Below are positions 1-8,347 of a stretch of 64,000 nucleotides of DNA, in pieces. The first letter of the stretch is position 1; each line of letters opens with the position of its first letter. The position numbers and the translations under genes are program-made. The DNA lies in the NCBI RefSeq assembly GCF_035277725.1, contig NZ_DATEJY010000124.1:27231-91230 (forward strand). The letters are read 5' to 3'. This DNA comes from Dyella_B sp035277725 (GTDB lineage: Bacteria > Pseudomonadota > Gammaproteobacteria > Xanthomonadales > Rhodanobacteraceae). The notes below the pieces were generated by a model, which had not been told where the DNA came from, ran no database searches, and saw only the letters and a program-made list of their open reading frames with translations.

Positions 1-1
1 C

Positions 2-199
2 AATGTGTTGGGCGCCTGGGTCATCGATCACCTGCAGGAAGGGGCCACGTATTTCACGCCGGACGGCGTACCGCGGCGGACGGAATTTACGATCTCGCTG
101 GCCCGCACGGATGACGGGCGCGTGCAGAGTGCGCCACCGGGTCACGACAACCTTACCGGTACCGTCAATAACGGCAGTGCGATGCAGGGTTATGCATGA
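2..199 (+). CDS. U: Tail protein gpU, C-terminal part (partial)
   Basis: The reading frame enters from the left edge and ends at 199. The tail (TPDGVPRRTEFTISLAR) aligns with the C-terminus of the complete gpU of element 2 (DDGTPRRVDFSVTLYR), so this is the same protein family. In P2, gpU is a small tail protein needed for tail completion. Its stop overlaps the start of gene D at 196 in an ATGA-type junction, the same coupling seen in element 2. The N-terminal half is outside the window. Confidence 0.85.
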   Translation, partial: NVLGAWVIDHLQEGATYFTPDGVPRRTEFTISLARTDDGRVQSAPPGHDNLTGTVNNGSAMQGYA

Positions 200-1215
200 G
201 CAGCAGCAACCCGAAGCCGCGGTGGAAGGTCACGCTCGACGGTCGCGATCTGACGTCAACGCTTGCGCCACGTCTGATCTCGCTCACCATCAGTGCTTGC
301 CGGCAGTACAGCGCCGACCAGCTCGATATCGCACTCAGCGATCATGATGGGCAACTCGCGCTGCCGCCGAAGACCGCCACACTGCAGGTGTGGCTGGGTT
401 GGGATGACACCGGGCTCACCGACATGGGCACGTTTGCGATCGACGAGCTGGAACATACCGGTGCGCCCGATCAGCTCATCCTGCGCGGGCGCAGTGCGCA
501 CCTGCGTGGCAATCTGCGTGAGCAGCGCGAGCAGAGTTATATCGATACGACACTCGGCGCGATCATCAACCAGCTAGCAGGGCGCAATGGGCTCACCTCG
601 CGCTGTCATCCGAGTCTTGCCGATGCAGTGGTTGATCATATCGAGCAGACCAACGAAAGCGATATCAACTTTCTGACACGGCTAGGCAAGCACTACGATG
701 CAGTGGCCACCATCAAAGCGGGGGTGCTGATCTTCTGCCCGATCGGCGAAGGTACCACCGCGACCGGCAAGCCGCTGCCCAGCGTGACGTTGGTGCGTGC
801 CGATGGTGACCAGCATCGCTATCACGCGGCGGATCGTGATGCGTACGGGGGCATTCGTGCGCTATACGACGATGTGAACACCGGCAAGACCGAAGCGGTC
901 CTGGTCGGTACTGACGACAGCCAAGGTGTGAAAACGTTGCGTACCATCTACGCGAGCAAGAGCAATGCACTACGCGCCGCGCGTAGTGAATATTGTCGAC
1001 TGCTGCGCGGTATTGTGACGTTCAACTACACGCTTGCGCGCGGGCGCCCGGATATCTCTCCCGAGATGCACGCGCACGTGCGCGGGTTCAAGCCTGATAT
1101 CAATGCGACCGATTGGATTGTCGTGCGTGCAGAGCACTCGCTGGATGGGCAAGGCTTCGTAACGCGGCTAGAGCTAGAACATCGCACTGACGACGTGCTT
1201 CCGGAGCAGCATTAA
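196..1215 (+). CDS. D: Phage late control / tail protein gpD
   Basis: The 339-residue protein is clearly related along its whole length to the gpD of element 2 (36868-37920). Shared blocks are RSAxLxGxLxxxRExSxxDTT, QTxSDxxxLxRLGKHxDAVATxKxGxLxFxPIGE and DWIV/EWIV near the C-terminus. In P2, gpD belongs to the tail tip/baseplate region and is related to gp27-like hub proteins. It starts with a 4-base overlap with gene U and is the last late structural gene before the immunity region, as in P2. Confidence 0.93.
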   Translation: MSSSNPKPRWKVTLDGRDLTSTLAPRLISLTISACRQYSADQLDIALSDHDGQLALPPKTATLQVWLGWDDTGLTDMGTFAIDELEHTGAPDQLILRGRSAHLRGNLREQREQSYIDTTLGAIINQLAGRNGLTSRCHPSLADAVVDHIEQTNESDINFLTRLGKHYDAVATIKAGVLIFCPIGEGTTATGKPLPSVTLVRADGDQHRYHAADRDAYGGIRALYDDVNTGKTEAVLVGTDDSQGVKTLRTIYASKSNALRAARSEYCRLLRGIVTFNYTLARGRPDISPEMHAHVRGFKPDINATDWIVVRAEHSLDGQGFVTRLELEHRTDDVLPEQH

Positions 1216-1234
1216 CTCTAATCGCAACCCATCG

Positions 1235-1699
1235 CTAGATGGCTGTTTTTATGACGTCCAAAAGGTCATCTTGCACCTTTTCTTTGGTCAGCTCTTCCAG
1301 GGTGATATCGCCTGCCTTCGATGCCTGCGTCCCTCCCCCATAAATACGCACGTTCTTGGTCAATTCCACTTTGTCGTGATTCCAAACGACTCGATAGAAT
1401 GGATTGCTATACCCGCGCCCTCTTTCATCCAAAACCATCTCGAATTCGATCGCAGGGTAGCTGCTGTTGAACAGTACGTAGTTGGAACAGTCGATCTCGA
1501 ACTGGATATTTTTCCCGACAAGCCATCGCCCCACTTCCTCCATGGCAGGTCGAACCACGTCGTCTCGGAGTTCGAGAAAACGCTTCTCTGCGGCGTTGGC
1601 CTTTCGAATGTTTTCTTCTACGCGGCTACTGTATTTCTGTCGCTCGGCGTCCCTTTCTGCCAGAAGTGCATCCAGCCGGCTGCTGATATCTCCGCTCAT
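1235..1699 (-). CDS. Hypothetical protein with N-terminal coiled coil
   Basis: I do not recognise this protein. The first 50 residues are rich in charged residues and Ala/Leu with heptad-like spacing (a probable coiled coil). The rest looks like a small globular alpha/beta domain with many aromatic residues. I chose the ATG at 1699 rather than the one at 1720 because GAGG lies six bases upstream of it. It lies between late gene D and the repressor, on the repressor strand. That is where element 2 keeps its cargo genes, so it is probably expressed in the lysogen. Confidence 0.6.
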   Translation of the reverse strand: MSGDISSRLDALLAERDAERQKYSSRVEENIRKANAAEKRFLELRDDVVRPAMEEVGRWLVGKNIQFEIDCSNYVLFNSSYPAIEFEMVLDERGRGYSNPFYRVVWNHDKVELTKNVRIYGGGTQASKAGDITLEELTKEKVQDDLLDVIKTAI

Positions 1700-1829
1700 T
1701 TGATCCCTCGCACGTGTCATCCGCTCGACGGCCGCGTCACACGCGACCCTGCATGGCTATTGGAGTAGTCGGCGGGCGCGGTGCTTACTTAAGCCTGGCG
1801 GGGAAGTGAGTGCGAAAAAATGTGACGGA

Positions 1830-2231
1830 TTACGTTTTATGGCGCGATGCTACCCAATCGGCATATTCGGGTACCGCACGAGCAAGCTGCATTTCCAGCC
1901 ACGCCTTTTCGTCTTCGTTATGCGTACCCATCCAGTGCGACAGGAATCCCCCGATGCGATGCATCCGAGGATCACTGCTGCCGCTTTCGGTGATCGTGGC
2001 GGAGGTCGCTTCCCCATGCATCGCTCCGGTCCCCAGCAGTAGCCAATCCAGGCTGACGCCCTTGCGCTTTGCAAGAATCATGCATTCCTCGTAGGGCACC
2101 TTGTTCCGCGTCCGCCAGCCGCTGACCGTGCTGGTGCCGTAGCCAAAATACTGCCCTAACGCGATATCCGTTCGTACCCCGACCACTTCCTGCATCCGGT
2201 CGATGATCGGTGCTGCTTCAAATTCGGCCAC
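1830..2231 (-). CDS. CI-like repressor with N-terminal helix-turn-helix
   Basis: The N-terminus has a helix-turn-helix of the P2-like CI type (GQYFGYGTSTVSGWRTR, then GVSLDWLLLG, the typical end of that domain). The C-terminal part is short and has no LexA-type Ser/Lys protease motif, so SOS cleavage is not expected. The GTG at 2231 is preferred over the upstream start at 2264 because a purine-rich RBS (GAGGGAGAGG) precedes it. The protein is paralogous in layout to the repressor of element 2 (43671-44087), sharing KGVSLDWL and a C-terminal RAVPEY motif. The recognition helices differ, which suggests different immunity. It faces the early operon. Confidence 0.85.
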   Translation of the reverse strand: MAEFEAAPIIDRMQEVVGVRTDIALGQYFGYGTSTVSGWRTRNKVPYEECMILAKRKGVSLDWLLLGTGAMHGEATSATITESGSSDPRMHRIGGFLSHWMGTHNEDEKAWLEMQLARAVPEYADWVASRHKT

Positions 2232-2335
2232 GTGCCTCTCCCTCGTTTTGCGTAATTCCTGCATATCTCATATTGCAATAACGCAATTTGCGTGTATTCT
2301 TCGGATTGTGTGACACATCGAGGCCATCGTACCCC
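2232..2335. promoter_or_regulatory. Operator/promoter region between repressor and early operon, element 1
   Basis: The divergent gap holds dyads suited to repressor binding. These are TATTGCAATA at 2271-2280 (10-bp perfect palindrome), ACGCAATTTGCGT at 2281-2293 (perfect odd dyad), and another TTGCGT at 2248-2253. The core half-site CGCAA/TTGCG also occurs in the operator gap of element 2. Binding by the adjacent repressor is inferred from position. Confidence 0.55.
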
Positions 2336-2581
2336 ATGCCGAGCATGCGTAAATCCCCCGTCCGCTATTCCCCGCGAGGGGTCACCAAAAAGGTCATTGC
2401 CCTGCGCCTGCTCGCCCCCGAGCACGCCCGGCATGATGCGTTGGTTCGCCAAAACGATTGCTCCAGCGCCGCCTTTGCCCGCCAGATGTACCTGCGCGGC
2501 CTGGCAAGCTATGAAGCCTCCGCCGCCGTGCCGCCCGGTGCGCGCTGCATGAATAAGGCCGTCGGAGTGAATCGCGCATGA
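2336..2581 (+). CDS. Small early regulatory protein (Cox position)
   Basis: An 81-residue basic protein starting at ATG 2336, and the first gene of the early operon opposite the repressor. In P2 this position is held by Cox, which switches off lysogeny. I see no clear helix-turn-helix. The segment LLAPEHARHDALVRQNDCSS resembles the ribbon-helix-helix style of small phage regulators. The related first gene in element 2 is at 44200. Both have a near-identical stretch (GGCATCGTACCCCAT-like) just upstream of the start codon. The stop overlaps the next start. Confidence 0.6.
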   Translation: MPSMRKSPVRYSPRGVTKKVIALRLLAPEHARHDALVRQNDCSSAAFARQMYLRGLASYEASAAVPPGARCMNKAVGVNRA

Positions 2582-2865
2582 GCCGCCACCCGACCGGTTC
2601 AGCTTCCGCACGGCGCGAGAGTCGCTTCAGGGTGAAGTGCCCGCACTGCCTGAGCTTCGCCCGCGCGCGCAGCAGCGACCTCCTGACGCCCACGTACCGC
2701 GAGGTGCGCTTCGAGTGCCAGAACGATGCCTGCGGGCATATCTGGGTAGCCGGGCTGGAAGCCCTGCGCACCTTGTGCCCGAGCGACATCCCCAATCCCG
2801 CCATTGCCATTCCGCTCGCCACCGGGCAAGCGCACCGCAGCGAGCCGGCCACCCCGGCCGGCTGA
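2578..2865 (+). CDS. ogr: Ogr/Delta-type zinc-finger late gene activator
   Basis: The protein has the spacing C-x2-C-x22-C-x4-C (CPHC ... CQNDAC) that defines the P2 Ogr / P4 Delta family. These proteins bind upstream of late promoters and contact the alpha subunit of RNA polymerase. The Zn module occupies about residues 21-52; the remaining 45 residues are unconserved. It starts with ATGA overlap with the preceding gene. In element 2 the homologue (44457) has exactly the same cysteine spacing. Confidence 0.9.
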   Translation: MSRHPTGSASARRESRFRVKCPHCLSFARARSSDLLTPTYREVRFECQNDACGHIWVAGLEALRTLCPSDIPNPAIAIPLATGQAHRSEPATPAG

Positions 2866-2895
2866 TTCGTTCCCACAACCCGGAGAGACTTCACC

Positions 2896-3237
2896 ATGTC
2901 GCAGACGACCCTGCACGAGGTGGCCATCGGCTACCTGCTCGCCCACCAGGCCGAACATCTCACCCACGACCGCCACCACCTGATCGGACGCTGCGCGCAG
3001 CATTTGCAGGAACACGGCGCCACCACGGAACGCGCCCATATCGTCGCGTTGCAAGCACTGGGCGAGGTGGATACGCGAGCCACCAAGGCCCACGTGGAGC
3101 TGACGCACTGCACGAGCTTTGCCGTCTTCGTCGTCGATCCCGTGACGCGCGCGCGCATCGCCTTTACCGCCGCCGATCTCATCCGTCTCGCGCGTGAGCA
3201 TGCAGCGCGCCACGAGGCGATGGCGACCACGCACTGA
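2896..3237 (+). CDS. Conserved hypothetical phage early protein
   Basis: A 113-residue protein of unknown function. It is homologous to the protein at 44801-45196 in element 2: both share a HQAEHL motif near residue 20, a helical middle and a C-terminal half beginning THxTSF/HSTSY-xVxVVDPxT. The genes follow Ogr in both prophages, which suggests a conserved early function. There is no membrane segment and no cysteine motif. Confidence 0.75.
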   Translation: MSQTTLHEVAIGYLLAHQAEHLTHDRHHLIGRCAQHLQEHGATTERAHIVALQALGEVDTRATKAHVELTHCTSFAVFVVDPVTRARIAFTAADLIRLAREHAARHEAMATTH

Positions 3238-3249
3238 CGGGACACGCGC

Positions 3250-3495
3250 ATGCACAGTCAACTTGTTCCTGCTCTGGCCAGCCACACCACCGTTGCGCTC
3301 ACCGATGGCCAGCTCGATGTCACCACCAGCGCCTTCGCGGGTACACGGCATCCTGTCGCGTTGCACGCTGGTCCCGCCGGCATCTACCTGTCCCTCGACC
3401 AAGCCATCGAGGTGGGAAGCGCGCTGATCGCGGCGGCTCACCACTATCGCGCCGTTATGGCGCAACGGGATGCGGCGCCGGAGGCCGCGCCGTGA
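3250..3495 (+). CDS. Hypothetical small early protein
   Basis: An 81-residue protein in the early operon, with its stop overlapping the start of the AlpA-like gene at 3492. I do not recognise it, and there is no counterpart at the same place in element 2. The central part is rich in beta-branched residues and the C-terminus is a helix. The tight operon packing supports it being real. Confidence 0.6.
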   Translation: MHSQLVPALASHTTVALTDGQLDVTTSAFAGTRHPVALHAGPAGIYLSLDQAIEVGSALIAAAHHYRAVMAQRDAAPEAAP

Positions 3496-3713
3496 ATGCC
3501 GTCGAACATGACGCGGTGCCGGCATTGGCACCGCGTGACTGCATTCTTCGCCTGCCTGTGGTGTGCGCACGCACAGGGCTGTCCGCGGCCACGGTGTACC
3601 GGCGCATCGCCGCCGGTCACTTTCCCCGCGCCGTCAGCCTGGGCGGCAAGGCGGTGGGATGGCGCGAGAGCGCCATCAACGCCTGGATCGCGGCGCGTGG
3701 CGGCGACACATGA
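3492..3713 (+). CDS. AlpA-like DNA-binding protein (excisionase/regulator)
   Basis: A 73-residue winged-helix protein of the AlpA/Prophage CP4-57 regulatory type. The pattern is ILRLPxVxxxTGLSxATVYRRIxxGxFPRxVxLGGxAVGWRESxINAWI, including the invariant FPR and GW. Such proteins act as recombination directionality factors or activators of int. It is followed by the primase with ATGA overlap. Element 2 has no AlpA here but has a different small gene next to its integrase (48863). Confidence 0.88.
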   Translation: MNAVEHDAVPALAPRDCILRLPVVCARTGLSAATVYRRIAAGHFPRAVSLGGKAVGWRESAINAWIAARGGDT

Positions 3714-6397
3714 ACACATCCCTGCATCAGGACATCACGCAACGCCTGCTCAGGGATTACGCGTTCAAGGACAAGGAAGGCAAGTGGCTGCAGGAAGGGC
3801 GCTGTCCCCACTGCGACAAGAAAGAGCTCTACACGAATGCGCACAGCCCGTGGGTGGTGCGCTGTGGCCGCGAGAACAAGTGCGGGTGGGAAGGTCACGT
3901 CAAAGATCTCTATGCCGATCTCTTTGAAAGCTGGTCAGAGCGCTTCGTGGTCTCCGAGACCAACCCGCACGCGGCGGCGGACGCCTACCTCACCCACGCG
4001 CGTGGTTTTGATATCGCGCGCTTGCGCGGTTGCTACACGCAGGAGAGCTATGTCGATCGCGAGCTGGATGCCAGCACGGCTACGGTGCGGTTTCCGTTGC
4101 CCGGCGGCGGATACTGGGAACGGTTGATCGATCAACCACAGCGATTCGGCAAGAAGAAGGCCCGCTTCAACTTCGGCAGCCAGCATGCCGGCCACTGGTG
4201 GGCACCGCCAGGCTTGGATTTGTCGACGGTCGACGAGGTCTGGATCGTCGAGGGCGTCTTTGATGCCATCGCGCTGTGGTTGCACGGCATCCCGGCGGTG
4301 GCGGCGCTCAGCTGCAACAACTACCCGCATCATGCGTTGGAGAAACTCACCACGCTGCGCGCGGGACACCGGCCGACGTTGGTGTGGGCGCTGGATACCG
4401 ATGGCACCGATAACGACGGTGCTGGGCAGCGCTACATTCGCAAGTGGGTAAAGCAGGCACGCCAGCAAGGCTGGGATTGCAAGGCCGCGCAGATCCGACA
4501 GAACGGCCGCGACAAAATCGACTGGAACGACCTGCATCAGCGCGACCGGCTCAGCCCTGCGCACCTCAAAGACTACCTGCACGAAGGCGCGCTGCTGATC
4601 GCGCGCACGCCAAGCGAAAAAGCCCTGTTGATCTACAGCCGGGCGAACAAGGCGGAGTTTCCCTTCGAGTATGGCAACCGCCTGTGGTGGTTCAAGCTGG
4701 ACCTCGCCAAAGTCGCCAAGGCGCGCGAAGCGCTCGAAGATAAAGACCATGGCCTGAGCGACGACGAGCTCAAAGACGCCGCACTGCAGGAATGCAACGC
4801 CGTCACGCCGATCAGCACCTGTTACCCGCGCGCGCTGTACTTCCAGCGCAACGATGTCACGGATGAGAGCTGGTATTACTTCCGCGTCAGCCTGCCCGAC
4901 GACCGGCCGGCGGTGAAGAACACCTTTATCGGTGCGCAGGTCACGGCGGCGAGCGAGTTTGGTAAACGGCTGGCCAGCATCTGTCCCGGCGGGCTGTTCA
5001 CCGGTAATACGCAGCAGTTGCTGCGCCTGATGGAAGACCAGCTCGGCACCATCAAGACCGTGGAAACCATCGACTTCATCGGCTACAGCAAAGAACACGC
5101 GACCTATGTGCTGGGCGATGTCGCGGTCAAGGACGGCGTGCTGTATGAATTAAACAGCGAGGATTACTTCGAGATCGGCAAGCTCAACATCAAGAGCCTG
5201 CTGCACTCGATGAAGCTGGACATCAACACGAACCGCGCCGATTACACCGACGCCTGGTTCGGCCATCTGTGGACGGCCTTTGGTGTGAAGGGCCTGGTTA
5301 CGCTCGCGTTTTGGTTGGGCAGCCTGTTTGCCGAGCAGATCCGCGCACGCGACAAAAGCTTTCCTTTTCTCGAAGTCATCGGCGAGGCCGGCGCCGGCAA
5401 AACCACGCTGCTGGAGTTTCTGTGGAAGCTGCTGGGTCGTGACCATGAAGGTATTGACCCCACCAAGAGCACCCTGGCAGGCCGCACGCGCACCTTCGGC
5501 CAGGTCGGCAATCTGCCGATCGTGATGATCGAAGCCGATCGCTCCAACGGTTCGGACAAACTGCACGCCAAGCAATTTGATTGGGACGAGTTGAAGCCGC
5601 TCTACAACGGACGCATTGGCCGTGCCCGCGGCCTCAAGAGCGCCGGTAATGAAACCTACGAGCCACCGTTTCGTGGCACGGTCGTCATCAGCCAGAACGC
5701 CGTGGTCGATGCCAGCGAGGCGATCCTGCAGCGCATCGTGCATCTGACGTTCGACAAGAGCGGTCACACGCCCGAAGGCAGCGTGGCCGGCAAGGCGTTG
5801 GAAAACTGGCCGGCGGACCAGGTGAGCGGCTTTGTCCTGGCGGCGGTCCGGCGTGAAAAGAAGATCCTCGCCACCATGGCGGAGTTCGCGCCGGGCTACG
5901 AAGCCATGCTTAAAGCCCATCCGAATTTGAAGAGCATGCGTATCTGCAAGAACCACGCGCAGATCATGGCGCTGGTGGATGCGCTCGAGCACGTCGTACC
6001 GATCACGGTCGAGCAGAAGCGCGCGGCGTTCGACCTGCTCACGCAGATGGCGGTGGATCGACAGAAGGCGATCAACGCGGATCATCCCGTCGTGCAGGAA
6101 TTTTGGGAGTTGTTCGATCACCTCAACGACACGGACCAGGGCGAGAAGCTCAATCACAGTCGCGATGATGATTTGATTGCCGTGAGCCTGCCGGAGTTTC
6201 AGAGCCGCGCTACACAATTTGGGTTAAAGGCTCCCTCATACGGTGAACTTAAGCGCTTATTGCCGGAAAGCCGGGCGCGAAAATTTATCGCTTATCGCAC
6301 GGTGAATAGCGCCATCCGTATCGTGGAAGGTCGCGGCGTGTCGGTGAAGTGCTGGGTGTTTCGTCGCGATCGTGCACCATCGACGATGCACGATTGA
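3710..6397 (+). CDS. Replication primase/helicase, toprim and P-loop (P4 alpha-like layout)
   Basis: An 895-residue replication protein. The N-terminal zinc motif is C32, C35, C52, C58. A toprim-like core follows (VWIVEGVFDAIAL, then WALDTDG). Near residue 564 is a Walker A lysine in GEAGAGKT, followed by a helicase-like region. A C-terminal domain at about 791-883 ends in KCWVF. The layout resembles P4 alpha (primase, helicase, origin binding), and the C-terminal domain would then be the origin binder (inference). The ATG at 3710 overlaps the AlpA stop; an upstream in-frame ATG at 3563 overlaps AlpA and is rejected. It is homologous to 46121-48835. Confidence 0.9.
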   Translation: MNTSLHQDITQRLLRDYAFKDKEGKWLQEGRCPHCDKKELYTNAHSPWVVRCGRENKCGWEGHVKDLYADLFESWSERFVVSETNPHAAADAYLTHARGFDIARLRGCYTQESYVDRELDASTATVRFPLPGGGYWERLIDQPQRFGKKKARFNFGSQHAGHWWAPPGLDLSTVDEVWIVEGVFDAIALWLHGIPAVAALSCNNYPHHALEKLTTLRAGHRPTLVWALDTDGTDNDGAGQRYIRKWVKQARQQGWDCKAAQIRQNGRDKIDWNDLHQRDRLSPAHLKDYLHEGALLIARTPSEKALLIYSRANKAEFPFEYGNRLWWFKLDLAKVAKAREALEDKDHGLSDDELKDAALQECNAVTPISTCYPRALYFQRNDVTDESWYYFRVSLPDDRPAVKNTFIGAQVTAASEFGKRLASICPGGLFTGNTQQLLRLMEDQLGTIKTVETIDFIGYSKEHATYVLGDVAVKDGVLYELNSEDYFEIGKLNIKSLLHSMKLDINTNRADYTDAWFGHLWTAFGVKGLVTLAFWLGSLFAEQIRARDKSFPFLEVIGEAGAGKTTLLEFLWKLLGRDHEGIDPTKSTLAGRTRTFGQVGNLPIVMIEADRSNGSDKLHAKQFDWDELKPLYNGRIGRARGLKSAGNETYEPPFRGTVVISQNAVVDASEAILQRIVHLTFDKSGHTPEGSVAGKALENWPADQVSGFVLAAVRREKKILATMAEFAPGYEAMLKAHPNLKSMRICKNHAQIMALVDALEHVVPITVEQKRAAFDLLTQMAVDRQKAINADHPVVQEFWELFDHLNDTDQGEKLNHSRDDDLIAVSLPEFQSRATQFGLKAPSYGELKRLLPESRARKFIAYRTVNSAIRIVEGRGVSVKCWVFRRDRAPSTMHD

Positions 6398-6414
6398 TCG
6401 ATATCGTGCACGAT
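6369..6414. repeat. Cluster of ATCGTGCA sites at the 3' end of the primase gene
   Basis: Three copies occur in 46 bp: ATCGTGCA at 6369-6376, the inverted copy TGCACGAT at 6388-6395, and a perfect palindrome ATCGTGCACGAT at 6403-6414. A further dyad, CGACAATCATTGTCG, follows at about 6478-6492. The cluster sits right after the replication gene, a common place for iterons or regulatory sites. The function is inferred only from position. Confidence 0.45.
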
Positions 6415-6450
6415 CGAGCATGAGTCATGATGCATGGTCGACGCGCGACA

Positions 6451-6618
6451 ATGTTTCACGCAGTGATCGTTGTGATGTCGACAATCATTGTCGTGTCCGT
6501 GTGGGCGATAAGCGTGCTGACTGATATTCTGGTGCGCAATATTTTGCGAGAACAAACTCGACGCCGGCACGCGCCGTCGAGTGACCCCAGAATTAGTCAA
6601 AACAGGGAGACACTATGA
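6451..6618 (+). CDS. Possible small single-span membrane protein
   Basis: A 55-residue frame whose first 30 residues are strongly hydrophobic (IVVMSTIIVVSVWAISVL) followed by a basic tail, which would make a single-pass membrane peptide. No good RBS is seen and it overlaps the next start by four bases. The hydrophobic stretch coincides with a DNA palindrome, so it may be a by-product of the repeat. Low confidence. Confidence 0.25.
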   Translation: MFHAVIVVMSTIIVVSVWAISVLTDILVRNILREQTRRRHAPSSDPRISQNRETL

Positions 6619-6851
6619 TCTTGATGGCCCACCATCTCACGGAGTTGATCACGCCCGCCGCGGAGCTGATTCGTCACGTGGAAGCGTTGCGTCAGCGCCT
6701 CGATGCACTGGATGCGGCGTCGACGGGTATCGCCGAAGGCATGCGCCGGAACGTGCTGCATGCCGATGCTGCCTATCAGCTTCTGGATGTGATCAGCACG
6801 GACCTCAAGGTGCGCGCTGATCAGTTGCTACGGTTGCTTGCCTCAGAATAA
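6615..6851 (+). CDS. Small helical phage protein (family shared by both prophages)
   Basis: A 78-residue all-helical protein preceded by a clear RBS (CAGGGAGA). The segment GIAEGMRRNVLHADAAYQLL resembles segments of the small proteins at 10723 and 45598 and the C-terminal tail of the KilA-N protein at 11368. The function is unknown. It lies between the primase and the convergent integrase, so it ends the early operon of element 1. Confidence 0.65.
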   Translation: MILMAHHLTELITPAAELIRHVEALRQRLDALDAASTGIAEGMRRNVLHADAAYQLLDVISTDLKVRADQLLRLLASE

Positions 6852-6884
6852 AACACTTGGCGGGTAACGGTATACGTTGCCCGC

Positions 6885-8126
6885 CTACGCAACCTTCCGC
6901 AATGCGGTAGGCCGCTCCACATCCTTTACGCGCAATTTGTCCAGGTAGTCTGCCCAGGCTTGCATCATGGCGCGCCGCTCTTCCAGATACTGAGCCTTGT
7001 TGTATGTGGCACGGATGAAGTTTTTATCTTTATGTGCAAGCTGGCGCTCGATAGCATCTTCACTCCACCCTGCTTCATTAAGTGCGGTGCTCGCCATGTG
7101 CCTGAAGCCATGTGCCACGATTTCACCTTTGAAACCCATGCGATGCAACGCGGCATTGAGCGTGTTTTCTGATAAAGGACGAGTTGCCGTACGCTCACCA
7201 GGGAAAACATAACGGCCCGCTCCCGTCAAAGGTTTCAACCCGATAAGAATCTGCACTGCTTGACGACTCAATGGGACAACGTGCGGCTTTGCCACTTTCT
7301 TTTGTGCCTTGCGCAGCTTGAGGCGGCTTCCAGGTACCAACCATTCCCCTTTTTCCAGGTCAAACTCGCTCCATTCTGCAAAGCGAAGTTCTCCGGGCCG
7401 GGTGAACACGAGGGGTGACAGCTTCAACGCGGCGCGCGTGATATAGGTGCCTGAATATCCTTCAATGGCCCGCAAAAGTTCGCCAATGCGTTCCGGCTCT
7501 GTAATGGTAGGGAAATTGTTCTGGTCGATGGGCTTTAATGCTCCCTGCAAATCCGCAGCAGGATCACGCTCGGCAACACCCTTGACTATCGCGTAACGGA
7601 AGACGTGACTTAGCCAACGCCGCAGTCGATGTCCTGTTTCTTTGGCTCCTCGCTGCTGAATTTCCTGCAAACGGACAAGAAGATCACGCGGTTCTATGCT
7701 CCCAATGGGACGATCACCGAGCCACGGAAAAATGTCGTTCTCCATGGAATGGATGATGCGCTCAGCATAGGTTTCGGACCATTCGTCCCTATGCAGCCGA
7801 TACCATTCGGTCACTACCGCCTTCACGCTGTTCTCGGTTTGAACTTTCAGCGCCCGCTTAGCCATTTTGCGATGGCTGCTTGGATCAACGCCTGACGCTA
7901 AAACCTTCCGTGCTTCATCACAGGCTTCACGGGCTTGCGCCAAACTCACCTCCGGGAAAACACCGTGCCCAATCATCATGGCCTTTCCAAGGTATCGGTA
8001 CTTCTGGCGCCAATACTTCGCCCCATTGGGCATGACCTGTAGATAGAGTCCCCTACCTGCAGCGAGCCGATATGGCTTTTCTCTTGGTTGCGCGTTGCGT
8101 GCAGCTAGGGCGGTCAGTTCTGCCAT
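6885..8126 (-). CDS. int: Tyrosine integrase, P4 type with DUF4102 N-terminal domain
   Basis: A 413-residue integrase of the P4/CP4 family. The N-terminal part (LAAGRGLYLQVMPNGAKYW ... IGHGVFPEVSLAQAR) is the DUF4102 arm-binding domain. Catalytic residues are R243 (TRPGELRF), H339 and R342 (HGFRH), and the nucleophile Y375 (ATYN). The start at 8126 has GGAGAG upstream. It is convergent with the early operon and lies 220 bp from the att copy at 8348, as expected for the enzyme that inserts element 1 at tRNA-Asn. It is only distantly related to the integrase of element 2. Confidence 0.95.
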   Translation of the reverse strand: MAELTALAARNAQPREKPYRLAAGRGLYLQVMPNGAKYWRQKYRYLGKAMMIGHGVFPEVSLAQAREACDEARKVLASGVDPSSHRKMAKRALKVQTENSVKAVVTEWYRLHRDEWSETYAERIIHSMENDIFPWLGDRPIGSIEPRDLLVRLQEIQQRGAKETGHRLRRWLSHVFRYAIVKGVAERDPAADLQGALKPIDQNNFPTITEPERIGELLRAIEGYSGTYITRAALKLSPLVFTRPGELRFAEWSEFDLEKGEWLVPGSRLKLRKAQKKVAKPHVVPLSRQAVQILIGLKPLTGAGRYVFPGERTATRPLSENTLNAALHRMGFKGEIVAHGFRHMASTALNEAGWSEDAIERQLAHKDKNFIRATYNKAQYLEERRAMMQAWADYLDKLRVKDVERPTALRKVA

Positions 8127-8167
8127 CGTTTCTCTCTCCGTGCTTTGCGACGGAGGGAGTGTGCCCT

Positions 8168-8211
8168 GGGGTACATAGCTGTCGCAATATCTTGCGGCAT
8201 CTATGTACCCC
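8168..8211. promoter_or_regulatory. GGGGTACATAG inverted repeat in the integrase promoter region
   Basis: A perfect 11-bp inverted repeat (8168-8178 and 8201-8211), with GTCGCAA/TTGCGGC forming a second inner dyad. GGGGTAC-type repeats are familiar upstream of P4-type integrase genes and probably are Int arm sites or an autoregulatory site. The assignment here rests on position only. Confidence 0.5.
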
Positions 8212-8277
8212 TAAAAATACCCTCATCCGCGTTGCGCTTTGCTGAGAGACCATGAGAAGAACTGCAACGACAGATGC

Positions 8278-8307
8278 AAAAAAGCCCGCATAAAAGCGGG
8301 CTTTTTC
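8278..8307. terminator. Bidirectional rho-independent terminator
   Basis: A stem of AAAAAGCCCGC and GCGGGCTTTTT around a short ATAAAA loop, with A-run before and T-run after, so it works on both strands. It isolates the integrase promoter from transcription crossing the att site. Confidence 0.8.
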
Positions 8308-8347
8308 AGAATGCTGAGGTTCAGTGAGGGAACCTGAGAAGAAACTA

